DNA of 22,068 nt from SIG459 sp045638085 (GTDB lineage: Bacteria > Bacillota > Clostridia > Oscillospirales > Oscillospiraceae): NCBI GenBank assembly GCA_045638085.1, contig JAZUAQ010000111.1, positions 1 to 22,068 of the forward strand, given 5' to 3'. Position 1 is the first letter of the stretch. Every line of letters starts with the position of its first letter. Under the pieces are notes generated by a model. That model worked only from the letters and a program-made list of their open reading frames with translations. It was not told the DNA's origin and made no database searches. Both the position numbers and the translations under genes were made by a program. Positions 13,998 to 21,760 of the stretch are shown here, piece after piece.

Positions 13998-15191
13998 ATG
14001 AAAAACTTTATCTTTATTTCTCCCAACTTCCCCACCAACTACTGGCAGTTTTGCCGCGAACTGAAGAACAACGGACTCAATGTCCTGGGCATCGGCGAGG
14101 CTCCCTATGAGGAACTCACTCAGGACCTGCGCGACAGCCTCAACGAGTACTACAAGGTTTCCAGCCTGGAAAACTATGACGAGGTTTACCGCGCCGTTGC
14201 ATTCTTCACCTTCAAGCACGGACGCATCGACTGGCTTGAAAGCAACAACGAATATTGGCTGGAGCGCGACGCAATGCTCCGCAGCGACTTCAACATCTGC
14301 TCCGGTTTCAAGAGCGAGGATATGCCCCGCATCAAGTATAAGAGCAAGATGAAGCGCTACTACACCAAAGCAGGCATTCCCGTTGCCCGCTATCATCTGG
14401 TAAACGATCTGGCAGGCTGCCAGCGCTTTATCAAGAAGGTAGGTTATCCCGTATGCGCAAAGCCCGATAACGGCGTAGGCGCTGCCAACACCTATAAAAT
14501 CAAGTGCGCTGAGGATCTGGTTCGCTTCATGGAAGATAAGCCCGAAGGCGTTCCCTACATCATGGAAGAGTTTGTCTATGCCGAGGTTAACTCCTATGAT
14601 GCAATCATTGATTCCAACGGCGAGCCCATTTTCGAAACCGGCAACGTTACCCCCAACTCCGTTATGGATATCGTAAATAACAACGATAACTCCATTTACT
14701 ACATAGGCCGTGACCTGCCCGAGGATACCCGCAAGGGCGGCCGCGACACCCTCAAGGCTTTCGGCGTAAAGAGCCGCTTTGTCCATTTCGAATTCTTCCG
14801 CCTCACCCAGGATATGGAAGGTCTGGGCAAGGCAGGTCAGGTTATCGCTCTTGAGGTAAATATGCGTCCCTGCGGCGGCTTTACCCCTGACATGATAAAC
14901 TTTGCCCACTCCACCAACGTATACAAAATCTGGGCAGATATGATCGCTTATGACTCTACTTTGATGCCCCAGGGCGAGCATAACTTCTGCGCCTTTGCAG
15001 GCCGCCGCGACGGCAAGGACTTCATCCTGGATGATGAAGCCCTCAAGGAGAAGTATTCCTCCAATATGAAGATGATTGACCGCATCCCCGATGCTCTCTC
15101 CGGTGCAATGGGCAACCGCATGTTCGTTGCCAATTTCCCCACCAAGGAAGAGATGGATGCCTTCTATGCAGACGCTCTTGCAAGCAAGTAA
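13998..15191 (+). CDS. ATP-grasp superfamily carboxylate-amine ligase
   Basis: A 397-residue cytoplasmic ATP-grasp enzyme. After an N-terminal preATP-grasp Rossmann part (1-100) come the nucleotide-binding Lys155 in A-K-P-D-N-G-V-G-A, the M-E-E hinge at 189-191, Glu265 in H-F-E-F-F, and the magnesium-binding signature E286-V-N288-M-R290-P-C-G-G. The family activates a carboxylate as acyl-phosphate and couples it to an amine or thiol; carbamoyl-phosphate synthase and biotin carboxylase are distant relatives. It is last in a three-gene run with two esterase-like hydrolases and is followed by a strong terminator. Strongly C-ending codons suggest high expression, although the ATG at 13998 has no clear Shine-Dalgarno. 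Product unknown. Confidence 0.88.
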   Translation: MKNFIFISPNFPTNYWQFCRELKNNGLNVLGIGEAPYEELTQDLRDSLNEYYKVSSLENYDEVYRAVAFFTFKHGRIDWLESNNEYWLERDAMLRSDFNICSGFKSEDMPRIKYKSKMKRYYTKAGIPVARYHLVNDLAGCQRFIKKVGYPVCAKPDNGVGAANTYKIKCAEDLVRFMEDKPEGVPYIMEEFVYAEVNSYDAIIDSNGEPIFETGNVTPNSVMDIVNNNDNSIYYIGRDLPEDTRKGGRDTLKAFGVKSRFVHFEFFRLTQDMEGLGKAGQVIALEVNMRPCGGFTPDMINFAHSTNVYKIWADMIAYDSTLMPQGEHNFCAFAGRRDGKDFILDDEALKEKYSSNMKMIDRIPDALSGAMGNRMFVANFPTKEEMDAFYADALASK

Positions 15192-15207
15192 ACAGTGTTC
15201 TGATATA

Positions 15208-15244
15208 AAAAATCCCGTGTGTTTTTAACACACGGGATTTTTTT
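15208..15244. terminator. Bidirectional rho-independent terminator
   Basis: AATCCCGTGTG (15211-15221) pairs perfectly with CACACGGGATT (15229-15239), extended by A and T runs. It lies between the convergent ATP-grasp and Lgt-like genes. Confidence 0.93.
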
Positions 15245-15253
15245 ATTTATTGG

Positions 15254-16363
15254 TTATGCTTCGTAGGGCTCAGTTTTCTCAGGCATTTCGACGAAAGGAG
15301 TTTCTTCGGAGGAAGGAACTTCCTCGATGGAGGGAGCTTCTTCGCTTGTATCAGCCTTGAGAATTTTTTTGCTTCTGCCGAGGGTGGTGGCCATCATTAT
15401 CATAGCGCAGATAATGGAGAGGACAAGACCTGCACCCATAAGGGTGTAGCTGAACATATAGAGGTTGCCGTGGCGCTGGACATAGTATTCCATGTAGCCT
15501 GCAACACCGAGGGAAGCGAGGTAAACCACCCAGAGTACGATGTGGTAAGCCTTGAGGCGATTAAACTTCACGGAGCGGATGCTGAGGAATACAAAGGAGA
15601 AGACCACCATAACCGCCGCAAATATCTGCATAAGGCTTACGAAGCCGTTGGAGCGGAGGAAGAGTGCGTCATAGCGGGTGGAGTCCATAAGAATCTCAGT
15701 GGAGAAGTAAACGATGGTGAATACAAGGAAGGTCATGCCGTGGGCATGCTGTCCGTTTTTGAGAAGAAGAGTGGGGAGATAGAAGAAAACGATGAGCAGG
15801 ACAACGAATATTGCCGCTGCGATCAGTGCCTGCACAAAGAAGGTGGCAAAGCGCCATTCCGTGGCACCTGAGCTGATATTGATAACGGCAGAACCGATTG
15901 GCAGGTGGCGGTTTGCTTCGTTTTCAATGAAAACCTTTCCTCTGTCGGCATAGTTGAAGAGGAAACTGAGTCTGCCGAGGGCAATGGCGAGGGCAGCGCC
16001 GGGGGCGAAGATATCAAGAAGCTTGCCTATGGAAGGAGCCAGACCCAGCGCCCAGATTATCAGAGCGGCAAGGAGGCAGCCGATGACGATTCCTATGAGA
16101 GAGAAGCCTCCGATGGAAAAATCGGCAAAGGCATGGGCAAAGCTCTTGTATTGGTCGGTGCGGCAATACCAATGGATAATGCGACCGATGACAAGGCCGA
16201 ATATCATGGCTATGGGTAGCATTATTGCAAGGGGGGTGGAGTAACCGGGCTTGCTTGCGGCAAGGGCAAAGCAGACGGCTATGGCAGCAATAACGGCCAG
16301 CACCAATATAATAGATGACCAGTTTATGACAAAGTCATCGAAAATAAATGCAATTTTGTTCAT
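15254..16363 (-). CDS. Divergent Lgt-like (prolipoprotein diacylglyceryl transferase family) membrane protein
   Basis: A 369-residue multi-pass membrane protein. The Lgt family is seen in G-R-I-I-H-W-Y near 60-66, G-G-F-S-L-I-G near 85-91, G130-R131-x5-N137 and E-I-L-M-D-S-T-R-Y-D near 223-232. Compared by eye with E. coli Lgt, the HGG element reads L-I-G-I, the Asn of G-R-x-x-N is Phe134, and the Arg and Glu of the late periplasmic motif are replaced, while a Gly (142) is kept. Extra helices and an acidic Pro-rich tail (335-369) follow. It may therefore not be a normal lipoprotein lipidation enzyme. The ATG at 16363 has GAGAGG upstream; a TTG 5 codons earlier is less likely. It lies 11 nt after the NAGPA gene, last in its operon. 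Confidence 0.78.
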   Translation of the reverse strand: MNKIAFIFDDFVINWSSIILVLAVIAAIAVCFALAASKPGYSTPLAIMLPIAMIFGLVIGRIIHWYCRTDQYKSFAHAFADFSIGGFSLIGIVIGCLLAALIIWALGLAPSIGKLLDIFAPGAALAIALGRLSFLFNYADRGKVFIENEANRHLPIGSAVINISSGATEWRFATFFVQALIAAAIFVVLLIVFFYLPTLLLKNGQHAHGMTFLVFTIVYFSTEILMDSTRYDALFLRSNGFVSLMQIFAAVMVVFSFVFLSIRSVKFNRLKAYHIVLWVVYLASLGVAGYMEYYVQRHGNLYMFSYTLMGAGLVLSIICAMIMMATTLGRSKKILKADTSEEAPSIEEVPSSEETPFVEMPEKTEPYEA

Positions 16364-16374
16364 ATAAAAACCTC

Positions 16375-17490
16375 TCAATCAGGAATGGCGGTGGCGAAAT
16401 AAACAATGTCGCTTATCTGTCGCTGACTGCCGTAGTCGCTGTTGTTTATAACCTCGTCATTCATAATTATTGTAACGGTCTGACCGCCGTCGAGAGCATA
16501 GGCCTTCTGACAGCCAATGTTTGCCAAGGTGGCAGCAAGCTCTCTGACTGTGAGTCCGGCGTAATCGGGTCGCTCGCGGTTTACGGAAACAAGAAGATAA
16601 TGCTTGTCTCCCAGCTGAGCGATTGCACCGCGAGAATAATTGTCGCCAATTTCTCCGACCACATAGGAGGACGGAGCCACGTTAACACCGTTATCAACAA
16701 GGATGGGACCAAAGGCAAGAGAGAAAATAATGTCATTTTCTTTTATATAGTCTTTGGCAGTCTCCTTATCGAAAATAGTGTCCTTGGGACTGAAATGGAA
16801 ATCTCCCTTGGAATCGATGAATAGATTATCCATAAATCTGCCACGAACGCGGTAAAGTTCACGCTGATATACAACGATGCCCAAATCGCGGTTGGTGCAG
16901 AAATCTCCGCTCATTGCAACAACTGCGTTTACGGTGATGGCCATATCGGAAGGTTGATATCTTACGCTTGAGCTAAAGTTGTTTTCGGCAAAATAGCGGC
17001 GGAACTGACTAGCGTCTGCAATTTTTATCTCAGAGAATGTGTAGCAGCAGCCATTGATGACCTGCTTCCAGGTGATTGCAAGAATGGTATCGTCAAGATA
17101 ATAATTTATCTTGCTGCCGTTAAGAATGTCGGTGTCAGGGGCGAACATAGTGCTTTGACCGTCCAAAAGCTCGGATGCCTCTGTAATAACAGCCTCAAGT
17201 TCATCGGGGGAGCTGGCGATTCCGAATAGTGACTGGTCAGGCTCGGGAGCAACTACCAAATCTTCAGAAAGCTTGTATTGTTTTTTTATTGGTACTATCC
17301 CGTCAAGAGCTTCTGCAGAGGCGTTGTTTATAAACATTTCAAATTTGCTCATTATTGAGTGATTGCCGAATTGGAGGTATTGGCTGTTGTCGTCACCGCT
17401 TGAAACGAGAAAAACAAAAAGCAGCAGACTTATCAAAATGACAGAGATAACAACGCAAATAACAGAAATGCATTTAGAAAGTTTTGTCAT
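16375..17490 (-). CDS. Membrane-anchored NAGPA-type phosphodiester glycosidase domain protein
   Basis: A 371-residue protein with one N-terminal membrane helix (about 8-30) and an extracellular NAGPA/DUF2233-like domain. Seen are S194-G-D-F197, N-D-I-I-F-S-L-A-F-G-P-I-L near 252-264, D334-G-G-Q337 and a late R-Q-I-S-D-I-V-Y-F. It aligns without large gaps from residue 51 to the end with the C-terminal half of the fusion gene at 1-2184 (for example F-I-N-N-A, A-L-D-G-I-V-P-I-K-K, A-P-E-P-D-Q), so the two are paralogues. The family cleaves sugar-phosphodiester links; in this setting a wall-polymer substrate is inferred. Start ATG 17490 lies 20 nt after the preceding stop, with only a distant AAAGG, so translational coupling is likely. 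Confidence 0.88.
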   Translation of the reverse strand: MTKLSKCISVICVVISVILISLLLFVFLVSSGDDNSQYLQFGNHSIMSKFEMFINNASAEALDGIVPIKKQYKLSEDLVVAPEPDQSLFGIASSPDELEAVITEASELLDGQSTMFAPDTDILNGSKINYYLDDTILAITWKQVINGCCYTFSEIKIADASQFRRYFAENNFSSSVRYQPSDMAITVNAVVAMSGDFCTNRDLGIVVYQRELYRVRGRFMDNLFIDSKGDFHFSPKDTIFDKETAKDYIKENDIIFSLAFGPILVDNGVNVAPSSYVVGEIGDNYSRGAIAQLGDKHYLLVSVNRERPDYAGLTVRELAATLANIGCQKAYALDGGQTVTIIMNDEVINNSDYGSQRQISDIVYFATAIPD

Positions 17491-17510
17491 ATCTTTTGAC
17501 GCTGCCTTTC

Positions 17511-19274
17511 TTAGTAGCTGGTGTTACCGGAGAGTATGGCAAAGATGGAGGAATCAGCAATAACCTTCCACTCGCCGGAAACATACTGCATATTGATGGT
17601 TATCTCTTTATCAACATAATGGTCTTCGGCATTTTCCAGCAGTTCGGCGGTTACCTCTTCAAGGGCGCGCATGGCAACCTCGGGGAGATAGTTTCCGTCA
17701 TCTCCCAAAACCTCTTCGGCGCGGACGGCCGCTTCAACATATTGAGCAAGGCGGGCGGCGGTGGCTTCCTGCTGAAGAGCGGTCAGGGAGGGAATGTCAA
17801 GATATGTTACGGTGAAGCTTTGGCTTGCGTTTATACTGTCGCTTACGCATTCACTTCTGGCCTCATAGGAGAAACTTGCCTGAAGAGCATCGTAGAGCAT
17901 AGCTCCGAGATTATCCTGAGGCTTTGTGTCGAGACCCAGTGTGCTGTCGCCGATCATAAGCTTTTCGGCCTCACTGTACTGACCGTCGAGGACAAGAGAG
18001 AGGAACTGATCTGCCTTGCCGGAGGGGTCAGCGCTATCAGACATAATGACGGGCTTGGAGGAGACGGCGAAAATGCTTATGAGAACAGTTATAACAATGG
18101 CGAAAGCTGCAAGCAGGCCAAGAAGGACGGATATGACAACTCTTGCCTTGTTGGGTGCGCTGTTATCGTCAGTGGGCTTTTTCTTCAGTCGGGCAACAAG
18201 ACCGAGAGCTACAGCAAGAAGTGCGCAGCCGAGAAGGCAGGCGAGGAAACGCAGCGCACTGCTTGCGTTGGCCTGAGTTTCCTTGAGGAAGGCGGCTTCC
18301 TGAGCGGCCTTTTCTTCCTCCGCTCTCTTTGCGGCCTCTGCCTCAGCTTCCTGCTGTGCAAGCTTATCAAGGGCTGCCTGATGGGCTGCCTGCTCGGCCT
18401 CTTCCTTGCGGGCGGCCTCTTCTTCGGCGGCCTTTCTCACGGCGGTGTTGTTTTCGGTGTATTCGCACATAAGGGCGCAGAAATCGCCGAGAATCTTTTT
18501 GCCGAGGCGGCAGTTGTCGGTGAGAACAGTTATGAGAATGGGGTCTTCCATATCAACAAAACCGGTGCAGCTCATGAAGTTGTTGCTGCCCTTGGTGTTC
18601 TGACCGAATTTCTGGCCGATGTCAAAGTCGCCGACTATCTGCTCAAAATACTCGCCTTGATTGGCATGAAGCAGATGGTCGATAACGCCGGGAAAACGCT
18701 CAGGCTCAGAATAGAGAGTTTTGAGGCAATTTATAAGTTGCTTGGCGGTGAATTCGTCGGCAGCGGGGAAATACTTGTCAACCATCTCAGGCTCGACGCC
18801 CAGATAAGGGCAAATGGCGCGGCGATAGTCCTCGTCTGTGCCAATACCGGAAATGAGAACGTCAGCATTGTCTGCATCGTCGCTGCAGATGACGGCATGG
18901 AGAAGACTTCTGTAGTCCTGTCCACCGATGGTGGTATCCCAAGAAATTTCCTCATTGTGAAGCATCTCAGAATAGTACATAGTCAGGGGCAAGGCGTGCA
19001 TGCTGCCGCCGATGACGGGCACATCTCCGCGGAAATAATGCTCCTCACCTGTAACGGTGTTATAATAGCCGATGGCGACGCTTTCCTCCTCAACCTGTGC
19101 GGCGGCCAAAAACTCCTTCACAAGGCTGTCCCAATCCAGTTCGGTCTTGGGGACGGAATCATCACTGTCGATCAGAGAACCGACCAAATCTGTGCTGCTG
19201 GTGGGGGATGCAAAGACGGGAATGCAGCCCAGCATAACAGCAATCATAAGCAATACGCATAAAGTCTTTTTCAC
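17511..19274 (-). CDS. Exported serine-hydrolase-like protein with degenerate active site, Ala/Glu-rich linker and two membrane helices
   Basis: A 587-residue protein starting at GTG 19274, with GGAGG 6 nt upstream; an earlier in-frame ATG at 19304 lies at the predicted transcription start. Residues 1-23 are a signal peptide (a weak lipobox-like M-L-G-C is present). Residues about 60-275 match the beta-lactamase-like domain of the fusion gene at 1-2184, but the S-x-x-K motif reads S91-M-H-A94, so the catalytic Lys is Ala. S-D-D stands at the S-x-N site, and K-F-G is kept. An Ala/Glu-rich helical linker (278-335), two membrane helices (about 340-362 and 379-403) and an extracellular C-terminal domain of about 180 residues follow, ending like NTF2-type lipoprotein domains. 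It is probably a binding or scaffold pseudoenzyme. Confidence 0.85.
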   Translation of the reverse strand: MKKTLCVLLMIAVMLGCIPVFASPTSSTDLVGSLIDSDDSVPKTELDWDSLVKEFLAAAQVEEESVAIGYYNTVTGEEHYFRGDVPVIGGSMHALPLTMYYSEMLHNEEISWDTTIGGQDYRSLLHAVICSDDADNADVLISGIGTDEDYRRAICPYLGVEPEMVDKYFPAADEFTAKQLINCLKTLYSEPERFPGVIDHLLHANQGEYFEQIVGDFDIGQKFGQNTKGSNNFMSCTGFVDMEDPILITVLTDNCRLGKKILGDFCALMCEYTENNTAVRKAAEEEAARKEEAEQAAHQAALDKLAQQEAEAEAAKRAEEEKAAQEAAFLKETQANASSALRFLACLLGCALLAVALGLVARLKKKPTDDNSAPNKARVVISVLLGLLAAFAIVITVLISIFAVSSKPVIMSDSADPSGKADQFLSLVLDGQYSEAEKLMIGDSTLGLDTKPQDNLGAMLYDALQASFSYEARSECVSDSINASQSFTVTYLDIPSLTALQQEATAARLAQYVEAAVRAEEVLGDDGNYLPEVAMRALEEVTAELLENAEDHYVDKEITINMQYVSGEWKVIADSSIFAILSGNTSY

Positions 19275-19307
19275 GGTGTTCCTCCAAAAAAGAGTATATC
19301 TCATGGT

Positions 19308-19336
19308 ATTTTATCACTTTATTTATATTTACGCAA
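19308..19336 (-). promoter_or_regulatory. Promoter of the split hydrolase / NAGPA / Lgt-like operon
   Basis: Minus strand TTGCGT (19336-19331), 17-nt spacer, TAAAAT (19313-19308). The start near 19301 gives a leader of about 27 nt containing the GGAGG site, which supports the GTG start at 19274. Confidence 0.6.
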
Positions 19337-19378
19337 TAGCGGATGGCGATTATAGGCTATTTGTTAGCCATATCGGGT

Positions 19379-19407
19379 TTTACTTTCCGCAGGAAATATG
19401 CTATATA
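19379..19407 (+). promoter_or_regulatory. Candidate promoter of the molybdoenzyme gene
   Basis: TTTACT (19379-19384), 17-nt spacer, TATATA (19402-19407). A start near 19414 lies just before the AGGTGA site, so the longer reading frame beginning at 19343 would not be fully transcribed. Confidence 0.5.
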
Positions 19408-19432
19408 TAAAGGCAAGGCAGGTGAGCAAGGC

Positions 19433-21658
19433 ATGAATGAAGAAATGATAATAGAGACTACAGGGCTTAATAACTGCGGCGGGCGCTGTCTGCTTCGCGC
19501 CCATGTGAAAAACGGTAAAATAGTTCGCATGAGCACCCAAAGTGCAGCCCAGGCTGGGGAGGGAGTTCCCCTCACAGCATGCCCCAAGGGACTTAGATGC
19601 CATGAAAGCTTCCTAAGCGAGGAAAGACTCACTCAGCCTATGAAACGCATAGGCGAAAGAGGCGAGGGGTGTTTTGAACCCATAAGCTGGGAAGAAGCGA
19701 TCGAAATCATCGCCAAAGAGTGGGTGCGCATCCGCGATAGCTACGGTCCCGGTTCAAGATATGTGAATTATGCAACGGGTATGGAGGGGCTTATTTCGGG
19801 TTGCGGACTTGCCAAAAGGCTTCTCGCTTTGGACGGAGGCTATCTGGGACGATATAACTCCTATTCCTCCGCCTGCATCACCCAGATGTCCAATCTTATG
19901 TACGGCACAACGGTGACGGGCAACAAGCCCGAAAGCTGGCTGGACAGCGAAATGATAATCCTTTGGGGGCATAATCCCGCTGACAGCCGCTTTGACTGCG
20001 CCACTATGCATTATCTGAAAAAGGCTAAGGAGAAGGGTATACCCATAGTGGTGGTGGACCCACGACGCAGCGCAACTGTGGAGAAACTTTCCGCTGAGTG
20101 GATCCCCATACGCCCCGCCACAGATGCCGCCATGCTGGATGCAATGGCGTACGTTATATATAGCGAAGGTCTCCATGACAAGGCTTTTCTGGACCGCTGC
20201 TGCATCGGATTTGACAGTGAGCATATGCCTGAGGGAATAGACGGCAGTGAATCCTATCTCAGCTATCTTTTGGGAGAAAAGGACGGCATCGTCAAAACTC
20301 CTCAGTGGGCAGAAAAAATATGTGCCGTGCCTGCAAAAACCATAGAGAATCTTGCCCTGCGTTATGCAAAGGCAAAGCCCGCTGCCCTTATTCAGGGACT
20401 GGGAGCACAGCGCCATGCCTATGGTGAACAGAGTGCCAGAGGCGGAATTTTGCTTGCCTGCATGACGGGTAATGTGGGAATATGGGGCGGTTGGGCCTGC
20501 GGCAACGGCTTTTATAAAGACCACGAAAATCCCATTTTCCCAAGCCCACCCAATCCTTTCCCCATGTCAATTCCCGCTTTCTGTTGGACGGAGGCCGTTT
20601 TGCGCGGCCATGAGATGGAGGCAATTGACGGAGTCAAGGGCGGAGAAAAGCTCCCAAGCGACATAAAGATGATTATCAATCTGGCCGGCAACTGCCTTAT
20701 AAATCAGCATAGCGATATAAACCGCACGGCGGAAATATTGCGGGATACAAGTAAATGCGAATTTATAGTCTGCTCCGACCTTTTTATGACTGCAAGTGCC
20801 CGTTTTGCGGATGTTCTCCTGCCGGGAGTTTCCCCTCTTGAGCAGAATAATATCTCCATGCCCTGGCAGTACGGCGATTTTCTGGGCTTCACACGAAAGA
20901 TAGTGGAAAGCCCCGGAGAGTGCCGTTTTGAGTACGATTGGCTTTGTGTGCTTGCGGAAAGACTTGGCTTAGGGGAGGTTTTCTCTGAGGGCAGAAGCGC
21001 CGATGAGTGGCTTGAATATATTTATAACGATTTACGGACAAGGGAACGGGAGCTGCCTGCATATGAGGAATTTTCCAAAGGCGGAATCTTCAGTTATAAG
21101 GACAATAAACGCTTTGTTGCCTTTGAAAAGGAGCGTATTGACCCCGAAGAACATCCATTCCCCACAGCAAGCGGAAAGATAGAGCTGTTCTCAAAATCGG
21201 TTTACATAACTAAATACAAAGACTTCTTCCCGGCAATTCCGCGCTATGTTGAACCTCCGGAAGGAGCAGAAGATGCCCTTGCTGCAAGCTATCCACTGCA
21301 GCTTATAGGCTGGCACACCATGAGAAGGGCGCACAGCGTGCATGGCAATAACCCCGCCATGGAAAGCCTTGAGCCTCAGCGCCTTTGGATAAACCCTGAA
21401 GATGCGAAAAAGCGGGGAATAAACGAGGGCGATAAGGTTATTATCAGAAATGACAGGGGCTGCATCCGCACAAAAGCCCATGTGACGGATCGCGTTTTGC
21501 CCGGCGTCACCGCCCTTGCGCAAGGTGCCTGGTATAAGCCCAACCAACAGGGTGAGGACGAAGGCGGCTGCATAAATACTCTCACAAGTTTGCGCCCCAC
21601 ACCTTATGCCCGAGGAAACCCCCAGCATACGAATCTGGTTGAAGTTGAAAAAATTTAG
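19433..21658 (+). CDS. DmsA-like molybdopterin (bis-MGD) oxidoreductase catalytic subunit, orphan
   Basis: A 741-residue enzyme of the DMSO reductase family that resembles E. coli DmsA along its length: Q-P-M-K-R-I-G-E-R-G-E-G near 68-79, Y144-S-S-A for the probable Mo-ligand Ser, N-L-A-G-N-C-L-I-N-Q-H-S and the C-terminal G-N-P-Q-H-T-N-L-V. The N-terminal 4Fe-4S motif keeps C15, C19 and C50, but the first Cys of C-x3-C-x3-C is Gly11. No Tat signal is present at the ATG (19433, AGGTGA upstream), nor convincingly in a 30-codon extension to 19343. No DmsB or DmsC gene follows; instead there is a terminator. It probably acts in the cytoplasm as an oxotransferase or reductase with a distant electron partner. 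Confidence 0.88.
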   Translation: MNEEMIIETTGLNNCGGRCLLRAHVKNGKIVRMSTQSAAQAGEGVPLTACPKGLRCHESFLSEERLTQPMKRIGERGEGCFEPISWEEAIEIIAKEWVRIRDSYGPGSRYVNYATGMEGLISGCGLAKRLLALDGGYLGRYNSYSSACITQMSNLMYGTTVTGNKPESWLDSEMIILWGHNPADSRFDCATMHYLKKAKEKGIPIVVVDPRRSATVEKLSAEWIPIRPATDAAMLDAMAYVIYSEGLHDKAFLDRCCIGFDSEHMPEGIDGSESYLSYLLGEKDGIVKTPQWAEKICAVPAKTIENLALRYAKAKPAALIQGLGAQRHAYGEQSARGGILLACMTGNVGIWGGWACGNGFYKDHENPIFPSPPNPFPMSIPAFCWTEAVLRGHEMEAIDGVKGGEKLPSDIKMIINLAGNCLINQHSDINRTAEILRDTSKCEFIVCSDLFMTASARFADVLLPGVSPLEQNNISMPWQYGDFLGFTRKIVESPGECRFEYDWLCVLAERLGLGEVFSEGRSADEWLEYIYNDLRTRERELPAYEEFSKGGIFSYKDNKRFVAFEKERIDPEEHPFPTASGKIELFSKSVYITKYKDFFPAIPRYVEPPEGAEDALAASYPLQLIGWHTMRRAHSVHGNNPAMESLEPQRLWINPEDAKKRGINEGDKVIIRNDRGCIRTKAHVTDRVLPGVTALAQGAWYKPNQQGEDEGGCINTLTSLRPTPYARGNPQHTNLVEVEKI

Positions 21659-21676
21659 TTTACATAATAAAATGAT

Positions 21677-21710
21677 AAAACTCCCTGCGAGATCTCTCAC
21701 AGGGAGTTTT
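21677..21710. terminator. Rho-independent terminator
   Basis: AAAACTCCCTG (21677-21687) pairs with CAGGGAGTTTT (21700-21710), extended by GAG/CTC after one mismatch, with A/T flanks. It lies between the convergent molybdoenzyme and effector-binding genes. Confidence 0.88.
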
Positions 21711-21760
21711 ATTTTGCATAGGTATGGGAGCAATCTTGCTGTTTGTCAAATTGTAATTGG

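Noticed and set aside
13971..14981. 336-codon minus-strand frame opposite the ATP-grasp gene
   Set aside because: It is a shadow of a gene with strong C-ending codon bias and an intact ATP-grasp signature.
16364..16378. TTG start 5 codons upstream for the Lgt-like gene
   Set aside because: The GAGAGG ribosome site fits the ATG at 16363, and the TTG would sit on the preceding stop without its own site.
17484..19262. 592-codon plus-strand reading frame opposite the split hydrolase gene
   Set aside because: It is antisense to a protein with signal peptide, conserved domain and clear paralogue. The Gly/Cys-rich translation is typical of a shadow frame.
19275..19432. Possible molybdenum-cofactor riboswitch before the molybdoenzyme
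   Set aside because: No extended paired structure is visible; only a 5-bp stem near 19354-19368. A simple promoter explains the region.
19343..19432. 30-codon upstream extension of the molybdoenzyme with an R-R pair as a Tat signal
   Set aside because: The R-R is followed by charged residues, not a hydrophobic core, and the likely promoter lies within this stretch.
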